Assembly (NCBI GenBank): GCA_036676295.1 | Contig: JAKFDE010000065.1 | Coordinates: 1-64,000, forward strand | Origin: UBA4416 sp036676295 | GTDB taxonomy: Bacteria > Bacteroidota > Bacteroidia > B-17B0 > Aurantibacillaceae | Reading direction: 5' to 3' | Length of the DNA: 64,000 nucleotides | Part shown: piece by piece, positions 7,683 through 15,957 of the stretch | Position numbering within the stretch: the stretch's first letter is position 1 | Layout of the letters: each line of letters starts with the position of its first letter | Notes under the pieces: model-generated | The model's input: the letters and a program-made list of their open reading frames with translations, nothing else | Told to the model about the DNA's origin: nothing | Database searches by the model: none | Translations under genes and position numbers: made by a program

Positions 7683-8510
7683 TTACTGATTTATTTCAAC
7701 GTATATGGTGTCGGAGTTTAAACCTGTAAATATTCCATAACCATTAACAATACTTGTTGATGGATTGGTTAAATTTTGTGAGCTTGTGCTATTTTGGTCG
7801 TATAACGCTGCATAATCAGGCAGTACATGATATATTACTATACGATGCATTCCATAATACTGAAATTCCATAGACCTTATTTGATCTGTATTTGAATTTG
7901 TGGGTGATTTTTTAAATATATTAGCAGGAGGTGCATTGTCTCCAAAATCACGTATAGCAGTTAATGTACTTTCAAGATTTTCTACTGTTATAAGATAGTA
8001 TGATGCATCAGAATTGGTCCAGCTTATGGTTATCGGATCAGGCATTGTTGGTGCCCCACCGGAAGGAGGCCCACTACCAACAGTTATTGGTTCTATAGTC
8101 ATAACAGTTGTGGATGCTGTAACGTTAATAGGTTTAATAGGTATGTAAGTGTAGGCGCTGACATTTTTTGAATTATATTCAAAAGACAAGTTATACGTTG
8201 CCCCTTCTGATACAATAATTGAACTGTCGATGTATTTACCATCACCCAATGGTTCTAAAATATGTGTAGCATTATTATAGTCAACTTTGAGAGTTAAATT
8301 ATTAATATCATCAGAAGAATAGGTTACTCCTGAAGAAAATGGAATCTGTCGGCTAATCTTTACATTGAGATAATTGCCTGTCTGTAAATAGGATTCAATG
8401 ATAGGAGAATCTGTAAATTCTTTATTTTCTTCTTTTTTACAGCCAGAGAATAATACAAAAGTGATTAACTGCATGACTGTTGCTTTAAGAAGGATCGATC
8501 TGTATTTCAT
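7683..8510 (-). CDS. DUF4249-family outer-membrane lipoprotein
   Basis: 275 residues. A lipoprotein signal ends in LFSGC (Cys near residue 24). The start of the mature protein (SPIIESYLQTGNYLNVKISRQIPF) and the following Ig-like beta domain (YNLSFEYNSKNVSAYTYIP) match the DUF4249 family, which in Bacteroidota almost always accompanies a TonB receptor. Here it lies one base after that receptor's stop (8510/8512). Likely a surface-exposed or periplasmic accessory of the receptor. A Gly/Pro-rich loop (VGSGPPSGGAPTMPDP) occurs near residues 145-158, in line with similar loops in neighbouring proteins. Confidence 0.8.
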   Translation of the reverse strand: MKYRSILLKATVMQLITFVLFSGCKKEENKEFTDSPIIESYLQTGNYLNVKISRQIPFSSGVTYSSDDINNLTLKVDYNNATHILEPLGDGKYIDSSIIVSEGATYNLSFEYNSKNVSAYTYIPIKPINVTASTTVMTIEPITVGSGPPSGGAPTMPDPITISWTNSDASYYLITVENLESTLTAIRDFGDNAPPANIFKKSPTNSNTDQIRSMEFQYYGMHRIVIYHVLPDYAALYDQNSTSSQNLTNPSTSIVNGYGIFTGLNSDTIYVEINQ

Positions 8511-8511
8511 G

Positions 8512-11500
8512 TTATCTTAGTTTAAGTGATAGGGTGAGATTGGGAACTATTCCTAAATAGTTTACGTTAGTTTCGAGAATTGAACCGTCTTCAATAGTGT
8601 ATTGTTTATACCAAATATTGGTGCGGTTGTAAACATTAAATATGGAGAATCCTATGTAACCTATTTCTCTACGTTTTTTATCACCTTTTTCGCCTTTCAA
8701 AAGTTTATAGTTTGCGGAAAAATCCATACGATGATATTCGGGTAAACGTAAGCCGTTTTTTGCTGTAACTGTAAAAAAATCTTGCGTTGAACCATCAAGC
8801 AAGGTTATTTTGTATGCTCCTGATGGCGCAGTGTATGGGCGGCCTGTAGCATAGATCCAAGTTGCCGAAAAGTCCCATCGTTTGTATTTATAGAGAGCTA
8901 CGATTTTGAACTCATGTGTGACATCCTGATTAGCCGGAAAATAATCATCAGAATAAACATCGAAGTGATTACGAGCCTGACCTAATGTGTAGCTTATCCA
9001 GCCATTAAAATTGCCTGATTTTTTTTGGACTAAAAATTCTACGCCCCTGGAATAACCATACCCCGAAAAGAAATTTTCATTATAGCTTACACCATTAGGA
9101 CTTGAATTAAATCGGAGAGAATATTCGGTTAAGCTGTCCAATTTTTTATAATAGCCTTCTGCACTGAACAGATAATTGTTTGTTTCATAGGAAAATCCTG
9201 CGATATAATGTAAGGCCGAACTAACAGGAACAGATTTACCGTCAGAAAGTAACCAGAAATCTTTACTCCCCGATAAAATATCTTCGCGAGTTACGCGGTT
9301 TGCAAACTGATAGTATTTGCCAGTTGCACCTTTGAGGGTAAGACGTTTGGTAAGATTAAACGACATTGAAGCCCTCGGTTCATAATACCATTGTTTAGTT
9401 GTTTCAAAATAACTAGCCCTGATACCAGGTAAAAATTGTAACCTATCTTTAAAGAAACGGAATTTGCTTTGCAGATATCCGCCTGCCAGAAGGGCTTTGT
9501 TTTTTTTATCAAGCACTGTAACTGTATCGCTTTGAGCATAAGAATATTTTATATCGTATTGAGTTGCGAAGCCACCAAACTGTAGTTGACTAAAGTTGAA
9601 TATATCCCATTGATAATCGGATTTTACACTATAATCCTGCAGGTCATTATTTTCAAATATTCCACTTTTGGTTGTTGTTGTTTCTCCGTTTGATTTTGTA
9701 AGTGTTCTTTCTTGAGATCTGTCTCTATCACTATAGTACTTTGAATAACTTATAATTGTATTGCCATATAATTTATCTGTCCATTTTTTTGACCATTTCA
9801 AACTTGCACCAACGTTTCCATATTTGGTTAAATCGGTTGAACTCATACTGAAACTTCCGTTAGATGCGCCGAAGCCTGATGCATCCGAAGATGAACTGTT
9901 ATCTAATTTATCCGTACCATTAAAAATACTTAATGAAATAACATCTCTACTTGTTGGCCTATAAGTAAATTTACCGTTCAAATCATAAAAGAAGGAGCTT
10001 GCTTTTGTGTTTGAAGTTTGCCTGCCACCACCACCGCCAGGGCCACCAGAAGGCATCCCTCCTGATTGAGCAGTACCGGATGAGCTACTTTTGTTGAATT
10101 TATCAAAAATCTTGTTGTATAGAAATCCTTTATATGATCTGCGAAACGCGACAACTGACGAAAACTTTTTGCCAATAGGAACTTCAGCAAAAACATTAAA
10201 GCTTAGTAAACTCACATCTCCACCTACATTAATTTTGTTCTGATTACCATCCTTACCGGTAATTTCCGTTACACTTGATAACCTGCCTCCAAATTTAGAT
10301 TCAAAACCACCTTTGTATAGTTGAACATCTTTTAGCGCATTTGAGTTGAAAGCGCTAAAGAATCCATATAAATGGTCAACATGGTATACCGTAAAACCAT
10401 CGTACAAAACAAGGTTTTGATCCGGTGTTCCTCCACGAACATATAGGCCTGAAGAAGATTCATTTGCTGCACTAACACCCGGCATTAATTGAAATGAACG
10501 CATCACATCGCGTTCGCCTATATTTGGTAATTGCTCTAGTTTTTTAGGTGTCATTTTAATTACACTGACATCCGTTTTATTTACAAGAACTACATCTTCT
10601 CTATATCCGGTTACAGTAACTGCTTTTAGGTTTTGCCCAGAAGGTTTGATTTCTATCATAAAATTCTTTTTGGGCATCATAGGTGTAAGAAAAATTTCTG
10701 TTTTTTCATACCCAACATATTGCGCAATTAACACGCTTGTGTCGGTTGGTATTTTTTGTAATGTAAAATATCCATCAGCGTTTGTAATGGTTCCTATGTT
10801 AGTCCCTTTTACCATAATGTTAGCAAAAGGCAAAGCTTCTCCTGTAGATCGATCTCTGATTAATCCTGTTAATGTATATTTGAATGTTTGTGGTGGACCA
10901 AAATACACTTTTTGTGATTTTGTGTTTTCAAAAGTTTTGGAACTTTCTTTTTCCTCTTCCTCATAAAAAGTTCCATATTTATCTTCTTCTGATTCAGTCT
11001 CTGTATCATAAGCCGCAACAGATTCAACAAATGCCTGAGTGACATTTTGCGGTGGTGTACCGGCTACAGCAGAATCAGCTATGACGGTATTGTTTAGTCT
11101 GACTGATTTAAATACTTTATTTAATGAAAATGCATTTATATCTGTTTGAGTAATTTCTTTATCTTTTACCTGAAAAAATAGATTACTTTTTCCATATGTA
11201 TAATTGTAAGTAAGAAGACTTGCAAGGGTTTCTATGCAGTCTAATTTTTGTGCAGAACTTTTACCCAGGTTAGGAATATAGACAAACATATAATTGTAAA
11301 ACTGGGCAATGTCTTTTAAAGAGTCCTGTGCGTATGTATCTTGAGTAGTTTCTTCAGGTTTACCAATAATAAAAATGTAAGGTCGTTTAGTATTGACATA
11401 ATTACTATTAGGAGCGTAGCATAGGAAATGAAAATGACAAACACTCCCCGGCGAATTAACAGCAAATTCTTTTTGTGCATTAATATGAAAGCTATTGATG

Positions 11501-11541
11501 AAACATAGAATAAAAAACGAATATTTAAAAAATAACTTCAA
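8512..11541 (-). CDS. TonB-dependent receptor with unusual N-terminal extension
   Basis: 1009 residues. Signal peptide (ending FHINAQ), then a ~190-residue extension without recognised family that ends in an acidic stretch (TETESEEDKYGTFYEEEEKE). A carboxypeptidase-regulatory domain follows at ~220-300 (LTGLIRDRSTGEALPFANIMV), then a plug domain at ~310-430 (IKMTPKKLEQLPNIGERDVM, GLYVRGGTPDQNLVLYDG) and a beta-barrel ending VPNLTLSLKLR. Energised uptake of a large ligand through the outer membrane is the usual role; the ligand is unknown. A Gly/Pro-rich loop (SGGMPSGGPGGGGG) is at ~490-503. It precedes the DUF4249 gene in one operon, behind a small gene and candidate operator B. Confidence 0.9.
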   Translation of the reverse strand: MKLFFKYSFFILCFINSFHINAQKEFAVNSPGSVCHFHFLCYAPNSNYVNTKRPYIFIIGKPEETTQDTYAQDSLKDIAQFYNYMFVYIPNLGKSSAQKLDCIETLASLLTYNYTYGKSNLFFQVKDKEITQTDINAFSLNKVFKSVRLNNTVIADSAVAGTPPQNVTQAFVESVAAYDTETESEEDKYGTFYEEEEKESSKTFENTKSQKVYFGPPQTFKYTLTGLIRDRSTGEALPFANIMVKGTNIGTITNADGYFTLQKIPTDTSVLIAQYVGYEKTEIFLTPMMPKKNFMIEIKPSGQNLKAVTVTGYREDVVLVNKTDVSVIKMTPKKLEQLPNIGERDVMRSFQLMPGVSAANESSSGLYVRGGTPDQNLVLYDGFTVYHVDHLYGFFSAFNSNALKDVQLYKGGFESKFGGRLSSVTEITGKDGNQNKINVGGDVSLLSFNVFAEVPIGKKFSSVVAFRRSYKGFLYNKIFDKFNKSSSSGTAQSGGMPSGGPGGGGGRQTSNTKASSFFYDLNGKFTYRPTSRDVISLSIFNGTDKLDNSSSSDASGFGASNGSFSMSSTDLTKYGNVGASLKWSKKWTDKLYGNTIISYSKYYSDRDRSQERTLTKSNGETTTTKSGIFENNDLQDYSVKSDYQWDIFNFSQLQFGGFATQYDIKYSYAQSDTVTVLDKKNKALLAGGYLQSKFRFFKDRLQFLPGIRASYFETTKQWYYEPRASMSFNLTKRLTLKGATGKYYQFANRVTREDILSGSKDFWLLSDGKSVPVSSALHYIAGFSYETNNYLFSAEGYYKKLDSLTEYSLRFNSSPNGVSYNENFFSGYGYSRGVEFLVQKKSGNFNGWISYTLGQARNHFDVYSDDYFPANQDVTHEFKIVALYKYKRWDFSATWIYATGRPYTAPSGAYKITLLDGSTQDFFTVTAKNGLRLPEYHRMDFSANYKLLKGEKGDKKRREIGYIGFSIFNVYNRTNIWYKQYTIEDGSILETNVNYLGIVPNLTLSLKLR

Positions 11542-11552
11542 TGTTGATGGGT

Positions 11553-11765
11553 TTAATTGTTTGAATAATTGATTTTTAATTTAGGCGAACCGATACACTC
11601 CTTGATAGTAGTAATTTTTGAATTAAGCGTACTTATTTTTTTATAGATGCGTAGCTTATCTGCATTGCTAAGAGACGCTATTTCCAATCTTAGTTTTAAG
11701 ATTTCTTTTTCCCTTAAATAATATAAAACCATATACTTTAATTCTTTAGATATGAAACTATTCAT
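11553..11765 (-). CDS. Small 70-residue protein of unknown function
   Basis: Product MNSFISKELKYMVLYYLREK... is predicted mostly helical and charged, with no signal peptide, membrane segment or cysteine. It is 11 bases upstream of the TonB receptor start and follows candidate operator B by 88 bases, so it is the first gene of that transcription unit. I know no family; it may be a small regulator or leader gene. Confidence 0.5.
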   Translation of the reverse strand: MNSFISKELKYMVLYYLREKEILKLRLEIASLSNADKLRIYKKISTLNSKITTIKECIGSPKLKINYSNN

Positions 11766-11852
11766 TACCTACTTCTTTAGTTATTGCTGGGATGTAACTG
11801 CACGCAAAGATTAAGTTTATAAAACAGTAATATTTAACTATTGAAGTTCAAA

Positions 11853-11872
11853 CGGACAAAATAGAGGGTGAA
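11853..11872 (-). promoter_or_regulatory. Candidate LytTR operator, copy B
   Basis: Coding strand TTCACCC, 5 bases, TTTGTCCG; identical to copy A in both blocks and in spacing, different in the 5-base spacer. It lies 88-107 bases upstream of the small gene that heads the TonB receptor unit. Confidence 0.55.
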
Positions 11873-11876
11873 ATAG

Positions 11877-12371
11877 TTAAACGTGTATATAGTTTTTATG
11901 CAAAATAAAGCAAGGGTTTTGGAATCCGGAATCAATTATTAATGACAGAGCTCGTCGTTTTGAAAAAGGGCATTTTGTTAGCATATCTTCAGTTATGATT
12001 TTACCGAAAACAATTAATATTTCTGCATTGGGTAAACAATTATACATGTCTTCAAAACAAGTGATGGCACAACTTGATTGAAGGTTATTTAGGATTGATC
12101 TATCATTAGCAAACACATGAATGTCTGAACCTGCTGTTATTAGATGTTTTATTAAAGAAATAAGATCTTCTCTATGATTGTCTATAGAAGGCTGTTCTAT
12201 TAAATACCAAATAGCAATGGTCTTTTTATAAAGATCAAAATTGTTTTGACTATAGACAAGATTAAAAATTTTAACGCCTTTCAAACTTATAGGTTTAAAT
12301 AGCGCCAATTTCCAATATAAAGAATTTAGATCTGAATTAAAATAAGTGAAACAGACAAAATGGTAGGTCAA
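11877..12371 (-). CDS. Degenerate UDP-sugar-dehydrogenase C-terminal-domain-like protein
   Basis: 164 residues, TTG start in this reading. Residues ~50-120 read KKTIAIWYLIEQPSIDNHRE, then LISLIKHLITAGSDIHVFAND, CFEDMYNCLPNAEILIVFGK. This follows the layout of the NAD-fold C-terminal domain of UDP-glucose/GDP-mannose dehydrogenases (vLGlaFKpntdDiRe, L-x-x-G-x-x-V-x-VyDP, aDalvi-T), but without the catalytic domain. A role in sugar oxidation is therefore unlikely; binding or regulation is possible. The frame is the same as that of the upstream response regulator, separated by its stop codon and one codon. The start is uncertain: candidate operator D overlaps the first codons, so a later TTG (12308 or 12284) is possible. 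Confidence 0.5.
   Translation of the reverse strand: MTYHFVCFTYFNSDLNSLYWKLALFKPISLKGVKIFNLVYSQNNFDLYKKTIAIWYLIEQPSIDNHREDLISLIKHLITAGSDIHVFANDRSILNNLQSSCAITCFEDMYNCLPNAEILIVFGKIITEDMLTKCPFSKRRALSLIIDSGFQNPCFILHKNYIHV
12352..12371 (-). promoter_or_regulatory. Candidate LytTR operator, copy D (degenerate)
   Basis: Coding strand TTGACCT, 5 bases, TTTGTCTG: spacing as in copies A and B, with two changes in the first block and one in the second. It overlaps the apparent start of the 164-residue gene, so it is either an internal promoter element or chance. Confidence 0.3.
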
Positions 12372-12374
12372 GTT

Positions 12375-13127
12375 TTATGTTTGTGAAAGCCAATTTAAAA
12401 AAGATGTGGATCTTTCTTTGCTTATCAGAATTTTCTCCGGATAATTAATATTAATATTTAAAAGCAGTTTCCTGCTAAAGTATTGAGAAACGTCAATAAT
12501 AGCTTTGCGATTTACTATGTGTTGGCGATTAGCCCGAAAGAAGTCTTGCCCAACCTGTTTTTCTAATTCTTCAAGAGTATTATTGGTTACATATTGTTTT
12601 TCGTTAAAACATAATGCTTTTATCACTTCATTCTCTGTATACAACAAAGCTATTTCATCTGTATTTACAGGTATAATTTTATCTCGTTGGTAAACCAAGA
12701 TCGATCCTTGTTTTACTTCTTTGTTTTGTAGGTAAGACAATAATTTATCAATATTGTTCTGTGACTTGTTTGATGTGAGTGTTTTAAATTTATTAATCGA
12801 ATCCTTGATCGTTTTTGAATTAAATGGTTTAAGGATATAATCAATTCCATTAGAATTAAAAGCGTTTAATGCATATTCATCAAACGCTGTTATAAAAATA
12901 ACAGGGGCAGATGATCTGATATTTTTGAATATCTCAAAACTTAATCCATCACCAAGTTGTATATCAGAAAAAATCAGATCGGGTTGAGGATTGCTTTTAA
13001 GATAAGCGGTTGCTTTTTTGACTGATGTTAAAATAGCTTGTATTTTAATATCAGGCGATGCTATATTTATATTTCTTTGAAGATCTTCTGCAGTGTATTG
13101 CTCATCTTCTATTATTATAACATTCAT
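12375..13127 (-). CDS. LytTR-family response regulator
   Basis: 250 residues: a receiver domain at ~1-120 with acidic pair E7/D8, phospho-acceptor Asp55 (DLIFSDIQLGDG), a conserved Thr/Ser (PVIFITAFDEY) and Lys (DYILKPF), then a LytTR DNA-binding domain at ~145-245 (DEIALLYTENEVIKALCF, FFRANRQHIVNRKAI). LytTR proteins bind short direct repeats spaced about one helical turn. The gene starts 4 bases after the kinase stop, so the two are a two-component pair. The repeated TTYRYCC motifs in this cluster are its likely sites. Confidence 0.92.
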   Translation of the reverse strand: MNVIIIEDEQYTAEDLQRNINIASPDIKIQAILTSVKKATAYLKSNPQPDLIFSDIQLGDGLSFEIFKNIRSSAPVIFITAFDEYALNAFNSNGIDYILKPFNSKTIKDSINKFKTLTSNKSQNNIDKLLSYLQNKEVKQGSILVYQRDKIIPVNTDEIALLYTENEVIKALCFNEKQYVTNNTLEELEKQVGQDFFRANRQHIVNRKAIIDVSQYFSRKLLLNININYPEKILISKERSTSFLNWLSQT

Positions 13128-13131
13128 GTAA

Positions 13132-14160
13132 TTATACTAAGGATAATAATACTTCGAATTTGTCGGATGTTTTGGAAACAGAGATTTCTTTTTTATCCAA
13201 AAGACTATATCGCTCCTGTAAGTTTTTCAGCCCAATTTGGGTTGATTCAACATCGGATTTTTTTCTTTCCTGTAAATTGTTACTTACTTTTATTTTATTA
13301 TCTGACGTGAGTGAAACTTCAATTATTAGAGGATTTTCCACTGTAAGTGTATTGTGTTTTATTGTATTTTCAAGAAGAACCTGAATAGCGAAAATTGGTA
13401 TTTGAACAGTTGCAATCTTTTGTTCATCAATATCTATCGAATATTTTAAGGCTTCTTTAAATCTGACTTTTTGAATTTCAAGGTATTCTTTTCCAATTTT
13501 CAATTCATCTGTTAATAAAATTAGATTTTGATCATTTGAACTCAAATTGTATCGTAGAAAAGAAGATAATTTAACGAGGTATTCTTCTGCTTCAGCGGGA
13601 TGCTTATAAATAAGAGATTTCAGCGCATTAAGGGAATTAAATAAAAAGTGGGGTTGGATTTGCTGCCTTAATTGAATTTGCTGTGCTTCCAGGTTTTTAA
13701 TTCTTAAAATTGAATTTTCGTTTTCAACCATTTTTTCTCTGTATCTCGAAATAATAAGATCAATAATAAAAAGTACAAACAGATTATTGAACATGATAGA
13801 AAGAAATGGGAATGGCGATGGACCTTTTAGTTGAGAAGACGGCATACCATTTGGCGGCGTTGGAAGCATAATGAATTTTGTAATGTCAATGAAACTTGAT
13901 ATTACGTAAGCCAATAAAAAAGTAATGACGATACTTAAGGTGTATCTTAGAATTTTTTTTGGTGATTTCTCAAATGCTTTTACTAATGCGATGTTAATGC
14001 CCCAAATCAATAATATAATTGGAGTTTCATAAAGCAGTGTAAATATTAGTCGTTGGGAAGAAGATTGAGATTGAAAATACATAGGGAACAACCTAGGAAT
14101 AACCATTATTGGGGTAGCTATCAGCGCTGTTTTTAAAAGATTTTTATATGGATATTTCAT
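13132..14160 (-). CDS. LytS/YehU-type sensor histidine kinase
   Basis: 342 residues with four membrane helices in the first ~140 residues, a short linker, and the His_kinase domain typical of LytS: QLRQQIQPHFLFNSLNALKS with the phospho-accepting His at residue 171. The C-terminal HATPase part (ALLENTIKHN-like QVLLENTIKHN, TQIGLKNLQERY) completes it. There is no large extracytoplasmic sensor; the loop between helices 3 and 4 (residues ~99-118, LPTPPNGMPSSQ...) is Pro/Gly/Met-rich like loops in the cluster's surface proteins. It leads the minus-strand cluster and is followed at once by its LytTR partner. Candidate operator C upstream suggests autoregulation. Confidence 0.9.
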   Translation of the reverse strand: MKYPYKNLLKTALIATPIMVIPRLFPMYFQSQSSSQRLIFTLLYETPIILLIWGINIALVKAFEKSPKKILRYTLSIVITFLLAYVISSFIDITKFIMLPTPPNGMPSSQLKGPSPFPFLSIMFNNLFVLFIIDLIISRYREKMVENENSILRIKNLEAQQIQLRQQIQPHFLFNSLNALKSLIYKHPAEAEEYLVKLSSFLRYNLSSNDQNLILLTDELKIGKEYLEIQKVRFKEALKYSIDIDEQKIATVQIPIFAIQVLLENTIKHNTLTVENPLIIEVSLTSDNKIKVSNNLQERKKSDVESTQIGLKNLQERYSLLDKKEISVSKTSDKFEVLLSLV

Positions 14161-14184
14161 CTCACAAAAATATATTAAAAGTAT

Positions 14185-14197
14185 GTGAAAATTTCAC
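14185..14197. promoter_or_regulatory. Small perfect palindrome upstream of the kinase
   Basis: GTGAAA-A-TTTCAC, a 6+6 inverted repeat 25 bases upstream of the kinase start. It could be an operator for another regulator or part of the promoter; no function is established. Confidence 0.3.
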
Positions 14198-14211
14198 AAT
14201 GAAATATGAAA

Positions 14212-14231
14212 CGGACAATTCCTGCGGCGAG
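14212..14231 (-). promoter_or_regulatory. Candidate LytTR operator, copy C (degenerate)
   Basis: Coding strand CTCGCCG, 5 bases, ATTGTCCG, followed by TTTCA. The second block is well kept and the first is weak. It is 52-71 bases upstream of the histidine kinase, a suitable position for autoregulation. Confidence 0.4.
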
Positions 14232-14365
14232 GCATGCTAATCTTGAGGTTAATATGACAATATCCTCTCGATATTAAAGGGTTACGTGAATATATGAGAT
14301 AGATTAGGTAACCGAATAGGTCCCTATGATGATGATTTATTTTGACTTATTGTGATATGGAAAAA

Positions 14366-14402
14366 AATTAAAAAGCCAGTAAAATCAATTGATTTACTGG
14401 CT
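14366..14402 (-). terminator. Intrinsic terminator after tRNA-Pro
   Basis: On the minus strand GCCAGTAAA, loop, TTTACTGGC then a T-rich run. It starts 27 bases after the tRNA 3' end. Confidence 0.8.
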
Positions 14403-14428
14403 TCTGAATGAGTTTGAATTACTCTTTG

Positions 14429-14502
14429 TCGGGGTGGCCAGATTCGAACTGACGGCCTCCACGTCCCAAACGTGGCGCGATACCGGGCTACGCTACACCC
14501 CG
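14429..14502 (-). tRNA. tRNA-Pro (anticodon TGG)
   Basis: Minus-strand cloverleaf of 74 nt: acceptor CGGGGTG pairs with CACCCCG, the D-arm follows (AGCCCGG... ), the anticodon stem CCACG/CGTGG holds loop TTTGGGA (anticodon TGG), and the T-arm contains GTTCGAATC. Discriminator base A. CCA is not encoded. The 5' flank is AT-rich and a terminator follows. Confidence 0.95.
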
Positions 14503-14849
14503 AACTTTAATAAAGATTGACCTAAATCTACTCTTTATAAAAATTAGAGTGCAAATATATACTTTTTTTTTATCTACACTAAAAAAATAATGAAAATTTT
14601 AAATATTTTTTTCGCTTTTAGTCAAGACCAACCTAGTGGGTTTTTGATTTTTTGAACAGAATTTGTGATAAGATCAAAAAAAGTTTGACCCCTCAAACCA
14701 TTGTAAACACTGTTATTTTTAGCAATGCTACAAATTATAGCAACACTGTGCTTCTTTTTTCATTTAAATTTGTATCGGATCAGGCATTTGGTTATTAACT
14801 TTTTATCAGGCCGACCCCTTAAACTTGTAACTTAAAACAATAATATATC
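14503..14849. other. Intergenic region between tRNA-Pro and recA
   Basis: No gene seen. It contains the palindrome GTTTGA-CCCC-TCAAAC (14683-14698), a partial second copy of its right half (GACCCCTTAAAC at 14813-14824), and a promoter-like TAAATTTG at 14764-14771. The rest is poly-A/T rich. Confidence 0.6.
14683..14698. promoter_or_regulatory. Palindrome upstream of recA (candidate operator)
   Basis: GTTTGA-N4-TCAAAC, perfect 6+6 arms. recA genes are often SOS-controlled through a palindromic LexA site, and this is the only perfect palindrome I noticed in the recA upstream region. It is 152 bases before the start codon and no LexA is encoded here, so the link is inference. Confidence 0.35.
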
Positions 14850-15899
14850 ATGGCAAAAAAAACAGACGATTCAGTTGACACACTAGAAAAAAAATCAGTG
14901 AGCAGCGAGAAGTTAAAAGCATTACAATTAACCTTAGATAAGTTGGAAAAAACTTATGGTAAAGGCACTGTAATGAAATTAGGAGATACACAAGTTGAAC
15001 CAATGGATTCTATTTCAACCGGTTCTTTAGGTTTAGATATTGCCTTAGGAATTGGCGGTTTACCTCGTGGTCGTGTGGTTGAAATTTATGGACCTGAGTC
15101 ATCTGGTAAAACAACTTTAGCTATTCACGCTATTGCTAATGTGCAAAAAGCGGGTGGTATTGCAGCTATTGTTGATGCTGAGCATGCCTTTGATCGTTTT
15201 TATGCCGAAAAATTAGGGGTTGATACTAAAAGCTTATTGATCTCTCAACCGGATAATGGTGAACAAGCCCTAGAAATTGCCGATAATTTGATCCGTTCGG
15301 GTGCTGTGGATCTAGTGGTAATTGACTCGGTAGCGGCTTTAACACCAAAAGCGGAGATCGAAGGAGAAATGGGTGATAGCCGTATGGGTTTACAGGCTCG
15401 TTTAATGAGTCAGGCTTTACGTAAGTTAACCGGAACTATTAATAAAACTGGCTGTTGCTGTATTTTCATTAACCAATTACGTGAAAAAATCGGTGTTATG
15501 TTTGGTAATCCTGAAACAACAACCGGCGGTAATGCTCTTAAATTTTACGCTTCTGTACGTTTAGATATCAGAAGAATCAGTCAAATTAAAGATGGTGATG
15601 TAGTAAGTGGTAACAGAACCCGTGTGAAGGTTATTAAGAACAAATTAGCACCTCCTTTCCGTATGGCTGAATTCGACATCGTATTTGGTGAAGGTATCAG
15701 TAAAGTAGGGGAGATCATTGATATTGGTGTTGATAAAGGTATTATCAAAAAGAGTGGTTCTTGGTTTAGTTATGAAGAAACTAAATTAGGGCAAGGAAGA
15801 GATTCTGTTAAGAATATTTTTCAGGAAAACCCTGATTTAGCCGAAGAGATCGAGAATAAAATTAAAATGGCTTTAGCTGAAGAAGCTGCCAACGCATAA
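14850..15899 (+). CDS. recA: Recombinase A
   Basis: 349 residues, full length for the family. It catalyses ATP-dependent strand exchange in homologous recombination and acts as co-protease for the SOS response. Walker A is GPESSGKTT at residues 81-89; DAEHAFD, VVIDSVAALTP (Walker B), NQLREKIGVMFGNPETTTGG (loop 2 region) are all intact. The N-terminus MAKKTDDSVDTLEKK is the variable lead of Bacteroidota RecA, with core beginning at KLKALQLTLDKLEKTYGKG. It is a single-gene unit with its own terminator and a promoter-like region 80 bases upstream. Confidence 0.99.
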   Translation: MAKKTDDSVDTLEKKSVSSEKLKALQLTLDKLEKTYGKGTVMKLGDTQVEPMDSISTGSLGLDIALGIGGLPRGRVVEIYGPESSGKTTLAIHAIANVQKAGGIAAIVDAEHAFDRFYAEKLGVDTKSLLISQPDNGEQALEIADNLIRSGAVDLVVIDSVAALTPKAEIEGEMGDSRMGLQARLMSQALRKLTGTINKTGCCCIFINQLREKIGVMFGNPETTTGGNALKFYASVRLDIRRISQIKDGDVVSGNRTRVKVIKNKLAPPFRMAEFDIVFGEGISKVGEIIDIGVDKGIIKKSGSWFSYEETKLGQGRDSVKNIFQENPDLAEEIENKIKMALAEEAANA

Positions 15900-15925
15900 A
15901 TTGTTTTTTGTTTTTTGAGATTTGA

Positions 15926-15957
15926 AACCACCCGTATGCCAACGGGTGGTTTTTTTA
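15926..15957 (+). terminator. recA: Intrinsic terminator after recA
   Basis: AAACCACCCGT, short loop, ACGGGTGGTTT and a T run. It lies between converging genes and its T tract overlaps the last codons of the minus-strand YiiX-like gene. Confidence 0.9.
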
